DNA of 5,649 nucleotides, taken from contig CAYGZC010000090.1 in NCBI GenBank assembly GCA_964354225.1, positions 1-5,649 on the forward strand. The letters run 5' to 3'. This stretch comes from CAYGZC01 sp964354225. GTDB taxonomy: Bacteria; Bacteroidota; Ignavibacteria; UBA10030; SZUA-254. The position numbers and the translations under genes are program-made. The first letter of the stretch is position 1, and each line of letters opens with the position of its first letter. The notes beneath the pieces were generated by a model. That model saw nothing but the letters and a program-made list of their open reading frames with translations. It searched no databases and had not been told where the DNA came from. This document shows positions 1 through 5,508 of this stretch, one piece after another.

Positions 1-2
1 CA

Positions 3-779
3 ATGCAATCGGACGATGTGCCACATACCGGTTCGATGCATTACATTGATACAATACCGAAAGTACCCGCGGCAGCCATCAGCACGATGGGTGCAGATTT
101 GCTGGATAGTTTGCTTGCCATTGATAAGAATTTAAAAGTCAGAATCAAATTAAGCTGTCAGACTCTTCCTGATGTTGAATCGGCAAATGTCATAGGTGAG
201 CTCACAGGCACTGAGAAACCCGAAGAGGTAATCGTTATCGGTGGACATCTCGATAGCTGGGATCAGGGACACGGGGCACATGATGATGGTGCCGGATGTA
301 TTCATTCCATCGAAGCCCTCCGATTGTTAAAAGAGCTTGGTCTTAGACCTAAACGGACGATTCGTGTCGTACTGTTCATGAATGAAGAGTTCGGTCTCAA
401 TGGCGGTATCGCATATGCGAAAGAAGATCATCATGGCGAAAAACATATATGTGCGATAGAAACCGATGCGGGTGGATTTACTCCGAGAGGTTTCGGTGTC
501 GGAGCAGATTCAGTGAATTATCCCAAATTTTCAAGATGGTCGTATCTCCTCGATCCGATAGATGCAAGCCGTATTACTCGCGGTGGCGGTGGTGCTGATA
601 TTTCAGAGTTAGCAAAGCTCGGAGTGATCACCATAGGTCTTAGGGTAGATGGTCAGCGGTATTTCGACTATCATCACTCTGGAAACGATACGATCGATAA
701 AGTACATCCTCGAGAGCTTGAGCTTGGAGCAATAGCCATAGCAATTTTTTCATATGCAATCGCACAAGAAGGAATTTGA
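3..779 (+). CDS. M28 family metallopeptidase (carboxypeptidase Q-like), 5'-truncated by window edge
   Basis: This is the C-terminal 258 residues of a zinc-dependent M28 exopeptidase that releases amino acids from short peptides. The frame is open to the left edge and the first residues (HTGSMHY, IPKVPAAAIS) look like the end of a PA-type domain, so the true start lies outside the window; the ATG at base 3 is internal. Numbering from that Met, the zinc-site motifs are GGHLDSW (H82), HDDGAG (D94), NEEFG (E128 catalytic base, E129 ligand), ETDAGG (D155) and YHHSGNDT (H225). All five expected ligand positions are present, so the enzyme should be active. The pattern is nearest carboxypeptidase Q/plasma glutamate carboxypeptidase, which are normally exported; a signal peptide cannot be checked here. 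A second M28 gene follows 131 bp downstream on the same strand but with a different spacing of motifs, so the two are diverged paralogues, not a recent duplication. Confidence 0.93.
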   Translation: MQSDDVPHTGSMHYIDTIPKVPAAAISTMGADLLDSLLAIDKNLKVRIKLSCQTLPDVESANVIGELTGTEKPEEVIVIGGHLDSWDQGHGAHDDGAGCIHSIEALRLLKELGLRPKRTIRVVLFMNEEFGLNGGIAYAKEDHHGEKHICAIETDAGGFTPRGFGVGADSVNYPKFSRWSYLLDPIDASRITRGGGGADISELAKLGVITIGLRVDGQRYFDYHHSGNDTIDKVHPRELELGAIAIAIFSYAIAQEGI

Positions 780-795
780 AACCCTCACTCTATAA

Positions 796-820
796 TTCCT
801 CTCCCAAATCGTGAGAGGGA
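796..820 (+). terminator. Small hairpin after the first M28 gene, possible weak terminator
   Basis: CCTCTC at 798-803 pairs perfectly with GAGAGG at 813-818 around a 9-nt loop, and two more pairs (one G-U) extend the stem to 796-820. It lies 17 nt after the stop codon of the first peptidase. No T-run follows, so it may be an attenuator, a 3'-end stabiliser or a dispersed palindrome, not a strong intrinsic terminator. If it terminates, the second M28 gene needs its own promoter. A TTGCCA box at 850-855 is the best -35 candidate, but no good -10 follows at normal spacing. Confidence 0.35.
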
Positions 821-898
821 TGTTAGGATTATCACAATGAAAAGATAAGTTGCCATCAGACAATAAAAAAGTAATTACATAACAATCAATATATTTTT

Positions 899-904
899 GA
901 GGTA
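899..904 (+). promoter_or_regulatory. Ribosome binding site of the second M28 gene
   Basis: GAGGTA sits a few bases before the ATG at 911, in otherwise A/T-rich sequence. Together with the signal peptide that begins directly at that Met, it fixes the start. Confidence 0.7.
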
Positions 905-910
905 AGTATT

Positions 911-2527
911 ATGAAACATTTTTACATTTTGTTTTTTGTTCTCTTCTTCATCCATCTCGCACCTGCGCAGATGATGCAGGAGAAAATTGATTCAGCCGTA
1001 ATTGCTCAAATTAAAGACGAAGGCATGAACCGCTCGCAGGTGATGGAATATTTGAGTTATCTCACCGATGTTTACGGTCCGCGTCTTACCGGCTCGCCCG
1101 GATACATGGCTGCGGCAAAGTGGACGAAAGAAAAACTATCTTCTATCGGTTTGGAAAATGCTCACCTCGAGGCATGGGGTCCGTGGGGACGCGGATGGAC
1201 TTTGAAAAATTATTCAGCTACTGTTTTTACCCGCCAGAATTTTCCACTAATTTCGTATCCTAAAGCATGGTCGCCCGGATTAAGCGAAAGGACCGCCGAT
1301 CTTGTTTATTTTGATGCGAAAACAGACAGTGCTATTGAGACGTATAAGGGAAAAATAAAAGGCAAGTTCGTGCTGATGAGCGATTCAAGGGAGATCAAGC
1401 CGCCCTTTGAGCCGTTTGCCGAACGCGATGCTGATTCAAGTTTATTGAAACTTGCAAATTCCGATGGCCAGCGGCGCGGTGGTGGGAGAAGATTTGAGAT
1501 GACACCAGAAATGAAACAGCGCCAGATGATGTCGTACCGAAAAATGGAAATGTGTTTTAAGGAGGATGCCGCCGCAATTCTCACAATTAGTCAGGGTGAT
1601 GGCGGGAACGTTTTCGTCCAGGGTGCATCCTATCCGCAACATCCTGATTCCGGCTGGTCGAGCGGTTCGAGAGTTTATGATGCCAAAGCCCCGAAGCTAA
1701 TACCGCAAATCTCTGTAGGCGCCGAGCATTATAATCGTTTGATCCGTATGATTCAAAAAGGTGAAAGACCCAAACTTGAGCTGGAGATAGATGCTGAATA
1801 CAACAAAGCCGATTCAGGTTATAACGTAATTGCTGAAATTCCCGGAACTGATTTAAAAGATGAGATAGTTATGGTCGGCGGGCATTTTGATTCGTGGCAC
1901 GGCGGCACAGGGGCAGCCGATAATGCTACCGGATGCTCGGTTGCAATGGAAGCTATGCGTATTCTTAAAGCACTCGACTTAAAACCTCGACGCACTATCC
2001 GCATAGGGTTGTGGGATGCTGAGGAACACGGATTCCTTGGCTCGCGCGGATACATAACGAAACATTTTGCTGAACGCGAAGGCGGTTCCTCTGATCGGGA
2101 TGGAAAGATTATTTATAAACCAGAGGGAGAGAAATTTTCGGTTTACTTTAATGATGATAACGGTGCCGGAAAATTCAGAGGAATTTACCTGCAGGGAAAT
2201 GAAGCTTGCCGCACAATTTTCCGTTCGTGGCTCAAACCATTCAACGATTTAGGTGCATCGACGATCACCGTAGCGAACACAGGCGGAACCGATCATCAGG
2301 CATTCGATGGTTACGGATTGCCCGGATTCCAATTCATTCAGGATGAACTTGATTACGGTTCACGTGTACATCATGCAACAATGGATGTTTATGATAGATG
2401 TCCGCCGGAAGATATGAAGCAAGCAGCAACGATCATGGCAGCATTTGCATATAACGCTGCAATGCGCGATGAAAAGATTCCTCCCAAGCCATTGCTACCT
2501 CAACCAAGCCAACGGGGGAATAGATAA
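911..2527 (+). CDS. Secreted M28 family zinc metallopeptidase (carboxypeptidase Q-like)
   Basis: A complete 538-residue exported peptidase. Residues 1-20 are a Sec signal peptide (KH, then FYILFFVLFFIHL, then APAQ) with likely cleavage after Q20. An N-terminal segment (about 40-120, with YGPRLTGSPGY) belongs to the peptidase fold, a PA-like insert covers about 125-300, and the zinc core runs from about 305 to 515. Ligand motifs are GGHFDSW (H325), AADNATG (D337), DAEEHG (E371 catalytic, E372 ligand), FNDDNGAG (D415 or D416) and VHHATMD (H488). The PA region holds an odd Arg/Gly/Met-rich stretch (about 188-211, with RRGGGRR and many M/Q/K), probably a surface loop. The tail after about 522 is Pro/Gln-rich. 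The protein is somewhat longer than human carboxypeptidase Q (472 residues, recalled). It should hydrolyse peptides in the periplasm or outside the cell. An SD lies upstream and a hairpin pair follows the stop, so it probably ends its transcript. Confidence 0.95.
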   Translation: MKHFYILFFVLFFIHLAPAQMMQEKIDSAVIAQIKDEGMNRSQVMEYLSYLTDVYGPRLTGSPGYMAAAKWTKEKLSSIGLENAHLEAWGPWGRGWTLKNYSATVFTRQNFPLISYPKAWSPGLSERTADLVYFDAKTDSAIETYKGKIKGKFVLMSDSREIKPPFEPFAERDADSSLLKLANSDGQRRGGGRRFEMTPEMKQRQMMSYRKMEMCFKEDAAAILTISQGDGGNVFVQGASYPQHPDSGWSSGSRVYDAKAPKLIPQISVGAEHYNRLIRMIQKGERPKLELEIDAEYNKADSGYNVIAEIPGTDLKDEIVMVGGHFDSWHGGTGAADNATGCSVAMEAMRILKALDLKPRRTIRIGLWDAEEHGFLGSRGYITKHFAEREGGSSDRDGKIIYKPEGEKFSVYFNDDNGAGKFRGIYLQGNEACRTIFRSWLKPFNDLGASTITVANTGGTDHQAFDGYGLPGFQFIQDELDYGSRVHHATMDVYDRCPPEDMKQAATIMAAFAYNAAMRDEKIPPKPLLPQPSQRGNR

Positions 2528-2536
2528 GTTGAAGAG

Positions 2537-2567
2537 GGCTGGTCACTGACCGGCCATTCTTATCCTT
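2537..2567 (+). terminator. Hairpin directly after the second M28 gene, likely intrinsic terminator
   Basis: GGCTGGTC (2537-2544) pairs with GACCGGCC (2548-2555) over a 3-nt ACT loop, 8 bp with one G-U. It begins 10 nt after the stop and is followed by a pyrimidine-rich, T-containing tail (ATTCTTATCCTT). Position and GC-rich stem fit a rho-independent terminator, although the U-tract is interrupted. Confidence 0.55.
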
Positions 2568-2568
2568 C

Positions 2569-2595
2569 TCGTTCCGATGGTCTCCATCGGAACGA
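2569..2595. terminator. Perfect 12-bp inverted repeat between convergent genes, probable bidirectional terminator
   Basis: TCGTTCCGATGG (2569-2580) and CCATCGGAACGA (2584-2595) are exact reverse complements around a TCT loop. The element lies 5 bp from the stop codon of the minus-strand lipoprotein gene and about 40 bp after the plus-strand peptidase gene, the usual place for a shared terminator. On the + side it is followed by ATTATTCATTGGTTTT; on the - side the following bases are A/G-rich with no U-run, so a rho-independent role is less clear there. Confidence 0.6.
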
Positions 2596-2600
2596 ATTAT

Positions 2601-3089
2601 TCATTGGTTTTCCGTGCTAAGAAATATTCGATAGTATTTACCCTTGTTGTCTTTTGCTACCCCGTCACCTGTTTGGTAGTCAGACGAGAATCTATAAAAG
2701 ACGATTTCAATGACTGTGCCATCTTTACCGACTATGACTCCGGTACCAACCGGATGGGCGTTAGAGTTCTTGCCAAAGCCATACAACTCTGCCCAGTCGG
2801 TGGGCGGGGTTTTAAATTGAACAGCAGTTTCACTTCTATCAAAATCCGGGAGTCGAACACTTCCGACTGTGATTCGGTCGTAGATGACGTATTCACCTTC
2901 GAACTGATCTTTCTGAATACCGGATGAAACAATTTTTCCATGATCGCGTGATGTTGGATGAAGTATGACTTCAATTATACTGCCGTCTTTCAGATCGTAT
3001 AACCGAAGTGGTTGGATTACTTGCGGCAGTGTGCAACCTATGAAGTTGAGTATAAAGTAAATTAGGATTGTGAATGGGACTGTTTTCAT
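2601..3089 (-). CDS. Small predicted lipoprotein of unknown function
   Basis: A 162-residue protein with a lipoprotein signal peptide: MK, a hydrophobic stretch (VPFTILIYFILNFIG) and a lipobox ending at C19 (FIGC). The mature part is about 144 residues, soluble, beta-rich and without further membrane segments. It begins with a repeat-like LYDLKDGSIIEVILHP strand pair and ends with GTGVIVGKDGTVIEIVFYRF and GVAKDNKGKYYRIF. A small lipoprotein with a KGxx...GTVI...Y...G.G...D..G..Y layout resembles conserved uncharacterised lipoproteins I recall from diverse bacteria, but no function is known to me. GAAAGG (3104-3099) stands 9 nt before the ATG as SD. It lies 45 bp downstream of the kinase gene on the same strand with no visible terminator between them, so the two are probably cotranscribed. 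It may be a surface partner of the kinase, but that is inference only. Confidence 0.8.
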   Translation of the reverse strand: MKTVPFTILIYFILNFIGCTLPQVIQPLRLYDLKDGSIIEVILHPTSRDHGKIVSSGIQKDQFEGEYVIYDRITVGSVRLPDFDRSETAVQFKTPPTDWAELYGFGKNSNAHPVGTGVIVGKDGTVIEIVFYRFSSDYQTGDGVAKDNKGKYYRIFLSTENQ

Positions 3090-3134
3090 TTAGTGGTGCC
3101 TTTCAAAACAGGATCTGCTAAGTGCCATTACAAG

Positions 3135-4307
3135 TTACTCCGTCATCCAAAACTTACGATCAGATGGATTACTACTATGGAATAATTGAACATTTCCACA
3201 ATTTGAGCAGGAATAAATTCTGAAATTAGAGGGGCCTCCAACATTTATTCCAAACATGTGGAAATTGTGATCGCCAAAATCAACTATCATCTTATAATAT
3301 CCTTTGCTACAAAGTTTGCAACGGATAGGACTTTTGGGATTAATCAAGTCGGCATTGAGTTCGATACGTTGGAGTAGGTCGTCGACTTCTGAGAGTAATG
3401 CGGATGCGTCTTGCAGGCAACTCACTTCGTCTTCCACGATACATTTGGCAAAAAGTGGATTGGCAAAGTGAATAAATGGAGAATTCGGAAACAGCTTTTC
3501 AACATTAAACTGGTCTCTCTGAAAATACCAAAGCCTGAGTATTGCTGAGCCGGAGACCATCGACCAAAGAAGTTTACCGAGAGAGAAAACATCGAAAGTT
3601 GGCTTGATGTCTTCGATTCTCATTCCCATTGCCCAGGCAGGCATCCAGTCCCGGCTCCCTACATTTTCGTAAATATCGGAGATTCGAGTGTGTTTTTCGT
3701 CTGTGAAGAAAACCAAGCCAAAGTCGCCAAGAACTAAGCCACCATTAGAATCAATGAAGACATTTTGCGGCTTAATATCCCTATGCACGATGCCCTTTTT
3801 GTGCAACTCGGCAACACCTGCTACCAATGGTCGAATCGCCTTCAGCGAATCCGTGAAGTTACCCATGAAAGAATGAGATTGTTTGGAGAGAGTGCCCCGT
3901 GAGAAAAAGGGGGAGACAAACCACTTCGTTTCGGAATCGTGATCAATCACGTGCAAAAGGTTTGGATGTGAAACCTTGGACATAGCTTCTATTTCTTTCT
4001 TGATACGTTCGTCTGCTATTTCAAAGTCTCTTTCATCCTCGGGTTTATGTAGAATCTTGAGGGCACAATATTGAGATGGATCTTGAAGACTGACGAGCTT
4101 GAGAATAGAATTCTGGAACATCTCGAAGTCTTGATCATATGTTGAAGGATTTGGTCTTTCAAGACTGAGGCGGTGGAGGGAGTATTGAAGCCACTTTCGA
4201 AATTCATCGGTCGTCCCAAACTTTTGCGTGTCGTAGACTCGGTACACCTTTCCCTGTCCCCCAGAACCAACCTCTTCAATTATCTTCCATCGCTTGTCGT
4301 ATGTCAT
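3135..4307 (-). CDS. Hanks-type Ser/Thr protein kinase with C-terminal zinc-ribbon-like module
   Basis: A cytoplasmic eukaryotic-like protein kinase, 390 residues from the ATG at 4307. The open frame also reaches a TTG at 4331 (398 residues), but no SD precedes it. The kinase starts almost at the N-terminus. Numbering from the ATG: glycine loop GSGGQG (14-19), ALK lysine K84, likely helix-C glutamate E105, catalytic loop HRDIKPQN (H175, D177, N182), DFG 195-197, and helix-F Asp 239 in FDVFSLGKLLW. All catalytic residues are present. Two oddities stand out. About 54 extra residues sit between the glycine loop strand and the ALK strand (about 26-79), and the APE motif is replaced by MPAWA (near 222-226). 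After the kinase domain, CKLC (C330/C333) and CSNC (C367/C370), 33 residues apart, look like a zinc ribbon. No transmembrane helix or PASTA repeat is present. It probably forms an operon with the lipoprotein gene downstream. The substrate is unknown. Confidence 0.93.
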   Translation of the reverse strand: MTYDKRWKIIEEVGSGGQGKVYRVYDTQKFGTTDEFRKWLQYSLHRLSLERPNPSTYDQDFEMFQNSILKLVSLQDPSQYCALKILHKPEDERDFEIADERIKKEIEAMSKVSHPNLLHVIDHDSETKWFVSPFFSRGTLSKQSHSFMGNFTDSLKAIRPLVAGVAELHKKGIVHRDIKPQNVFIDSNGGLVLGDFGLVFFTDEKHTRISDIYENVGSRDWMPAWAMGMRIEDIKPTFDVFSLGKLLWSMVSGSAILRLWYFQRDQFNVEKLFPNSPFIHFANPLFAKCIVEDEVSCLQDASALLSEVDDLLQRIELNADLINPKSPIRCKLCSKGYYKMIVDFGDHNFHMFGINVGGPSNFRIYSCSNCGNVQLFHSSNPSDRKFWMTE

Positions 4308-4346
4308 AACTTGGTTATCCGTAACTTGCAATTGCGCTTATCGTCT

Positions 4347-4448
4347 GGCGGCAACACGCAGCGGTTTTTGCGAACTCGAAACGAGCAATTTCCTGTGAGC
4401 AAAACCGTTGAGCTTCCGAGCCCCAACTTCGTGCGTCTTGTTGCCGCC
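4347..4448. repeat. Long imperfect inverted repeat with side hairpin, attC-like or structured intergenic element
   Basis: The outer arms GGCGGCAAC+ACGCA (4347-4360) pair with TGCGT, a 3-nt CTT bulge, then GTTGCCGCC (4432-4448): 14 bp. Inside, CGGTTTTTGC (4362-4371) pairs with GCAAAACCG (4399-4407), and CTCG/CGAG (4375-4378/4382-4385) forms an apical loop. A side hairpin GTTGAGCT/AG-C-CCCAAC fits in 4407-4427. The result is a branched structure of about 100 nt. It sits 34 bp beyond the stop of the Bor gene and ends 39 bp before the kinase start. Unequal arms with a bulge, and ATAAC/GTTAT at one outer edge, recall integron attC sites. At the other edge the equivalent box is GATAAGC (one base off GTTRRRY), so it is not a canonical attC. 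It may also be a transcript structure controlling the kinase gene. Confidence 0.6.
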
Positions 4449-4482
4449 TGTTATGTGCCGTGGCGAGGCTTTTGAACCTGAT

Positions 4483-4911
4483 TCAGTACTCGATGTAAAC
4501 AGGCTTGTTGGTGGCTATGGCCATATCTGCTGCCTTCATGTAGAGATGTTGAATCTCTTCCAGAGAAGCACCCTCAGGGAGAACAAGGTCAGGTGCTTGT
4601 CTATTGATCATCGCAGAAGATTTAGCTGCACAGGTAACTTTTATCTCCATGGGGGTATAAATACCTAATGTCAAAAAGCCAACCAGTTGATTTACAAAGC
4701 TAAGTTGTGTTTCAACTTTTGCTACCCCATCTGGGCATTTTGATGCGGTCGCAATAGTGCTCGGTGGAACCAAGCCGTAAATCCAAGAAGAGGCAAAGGA
4801 TTCACTGATGACCGTGGGGGATGGAGCAAGACCTGTTTCGATCGTGGCATGGTAACACCCGAATAACAAACATATGCCAGTAAGGATGAGAGCAACGCGA
4901 AATAATGACAT
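4483..4911 (-). CDS. Bor-family lipoprotein (lambda Bor-like) with C-terminal extension
   Basis: A 142-residue outer-surface lipoprotein. I start it at ATG 4911, not at the longer frame (4977), because AGAGG precedes it, a signal peptide begins there (SLFRVALILTGICLLFG, lipobox cysteine C19), and the best promoter lies between the two starts. Residues 59-94 (CPDGVAKVETQLSFVN, then LVGFLTLGIYTPMEIKVTC) match phage lambda Bor closely as I recall it (ETQQTFVN...GFITLGIYTPLEARVYC), including the cysteine pair C59 and C94. Lambda Bor is 97 residues and is tied to serum resistance. This protein carries about 48 more residues after C94, Ala/Glu-rich and ending KPVYIEY, which I do not recognise. Its role here is unknown; serum resistance should not be assumed in an organism that may be free-living. 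Bor genes are typical phage-borne accessory genes, which fits an acquired segment. Confidence 0.87.
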   Translation of the reverse strand: MSLFRVALILTGICLLFGCYHATIETGLAPSPTVISESFASSWIYGLVPPSTIATASKCPDGVAKVETQLSFVNQLVGFLTLGIYTPMEIKVTCAAKSSAMINRQAPDLVLPEGASLEEIQHLYMKAADMAIATNKPVYIEY

Positions 4912-5218
4912 AAGACCTCTTGGATAATTGATTGATGATGAATAGTGAATTAGAAATTGCATAACTCGCCATAGCAAATAACTCTTTTAATTATGTATTT
5001 CGTTTTTATTTCTCTTACCTTCATTACACATCGCTTTGAAAAGCTATATAGTATGACTGCTTTAAATTCTTTCCCATTGTAATAACTAAAATGACTTGGA
5101 ATAATTTAATGTATTCTACAAACAAAGTCAATAATTGTCCGAGTTTTCAAGTAGGTTGCACTTTCTTCATCATTTTCGTAAATTATCCAGTTCTTTAAAC
5201 CTCTCATAAAGGAATTCC
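4912..5218. other. AT-rich divergent intergenic spacer between bor-like and pfkB-like genes
   Basis: These 307 bp separate two divergent genes and must hold both promoters. I see no credible coding frame, tRNA or strong hairpin in them. The bor-side promoter is listed separately. On the pfkB side, TTGCAC (5156-5161), 17 nt and TAAATT (5179-5184) have correct spacing but only 3 and 4 of 6 consensus matches. Confidence 0.5.
4949..4977 (-). promoter_or_regulatory. Candidate sigma70-type promoter of the bor-like gene
   Basis: Read on the minus strand: TTGCTA (4977-4972), exactly 17 nt, then TCTAAT (4954-4949). These match TTGACA at 4 of 6 and TATAAT at 5 of 6 positions. Transcription would start near 4942, giving a leader of about 30 nt with the SD AGAGG (4920-4916). 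If the lineage uses the Bacteroidota promoter consensus instead, this call weakens. Confidence 0.4.
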
Positions 5219-5386
5219 ATGAGTCTTTTAGTTGTTGGTTCGCTCGCTTTTGATAGTATTGAAACACCTTTCGGAAAAGTCGAAAATGCCTTGGGCGGCT
5301 CGGCTACATACATCTCGATTGCCATTGTTTGTGTCACGAATTCCTGCCCGCAGCAGGCGGGGGTTCGTGACACCCAGCTTAGATGA
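5219..5386 (+). pseudogene. Truncated PfkB-family sugar/nucleoside kinase (N-terminal remnant)
   Basis: The ATG at 5219 follows a good SD (AAAGGA, 5208-5213). The first 35 residues read MSLLVVGSLAFDSIETPFGK and then GGSATYISIA, the typical start of PfkB/ribokinase-fold kinases: first beta strand, a substrate-contacting Asp (D12), and a glycine-rich GGSATY that corresponds to the GGxxxN-type motif. Family members are about 300 residues. Here homology stops near 5323; the frame then runs through a palindromic repeat and ends at TGA 5384, giving only 55 residues. The ATP-binding and catalytic (GAGD) regions are absent from the rest of the window in every frame I read, so no functional kinase can be made. 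The break lies next to the palindrome and about 185 bp from an IS end, which suggests rearrangement or deletion. The intact start signals suggest the break is not ancient. Confidence 0.82.
5331..5373. repeat. 43-bp palindromic element (REP/MITE-like) at the pfkB breakpoint
   Basis: GTGTCACGAA (5331-5340) and TTCGTGACAC (5364-5373) are exact inverted copies. The pairing continues inward for 8 more pairs (5341-5348 with 5356-5363), three of them G-T, leaving a CGCAGCA loop. The 18-bp stem is therefore complete only in + strand RNA or single-stranded DNA; on the minus strand the three become A-C mismatches. The core CCTGCCCGCAGCAGG resembles GC-rich dispersed palindromes seen in many bacterial genomes. 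Confidence 0.75.
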
Positions 5387-5508
5387 AGATCGTATTGCAC
5401 ATATTAAAGATTGGTAATCCTCAGCCGACCGCAGCGAATATGTTTGCAGTTCAATACCAGGAGTTTAAAAAGTAGCTGCCGTAGTAATCGCTGTACTGTT
5501 CTTGATAT
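5374..5508. other. Unassigned sequence between palindrome and IS end
   Basis: These 135 bp carry no recognisable gene. One plus frame reads PSLDEDRIAHIKDW before TAA at 5415-5417 and could be the tail of a displaced coding region, but it lacks a start and a family signature. It is probably scar sequence from the event that cut the pfkB-like gene. Confidence 0.4.

Noticed and set aside
892..899. TATTTTTG matching the Bacteroidota -7 box TAnnTTTG
   Set aside because: It overlaps the ribosome binding site of the second M28 gene, so transcription would start almost at the ATG.
2577..2927. 116-residue plus-strand frame
   Set aside because: It lies wholly antisense to the lipoprotein gene, has no SD or family signature, and starts inside a terminator hairpin.
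4308..4331. TTG start giving a 398-residue kinase
   Set aside because: No SD precedes the TTG, and the eight extra residues add nothing to the kinase fold, which begins just after the ATG at 4307.
4173..4668. Two overlapping plus-strand frames over the kinase start, palindrome and bor-like gene
   Set aside because: They are antisense to well-supported genes, low in protein character and without domain motifs.
4912..4977. Longer bor-like protein beginning at 4977 (or 4962)
   Set aside because: It would put 22 polar residues before a clean lipoprotein signal peptide, and the best promoter overlaps this stretch; ATG 4911 has an SD.
5170..5417. Frames of 76 (-) and 61 (+) residues over the pfkB remnant
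   Set aside because: They shadow the recognisable PfkB frame and run through a palindrome; neither resembles a known protein, though the last plus-frame codons may be scar of a lost gene.
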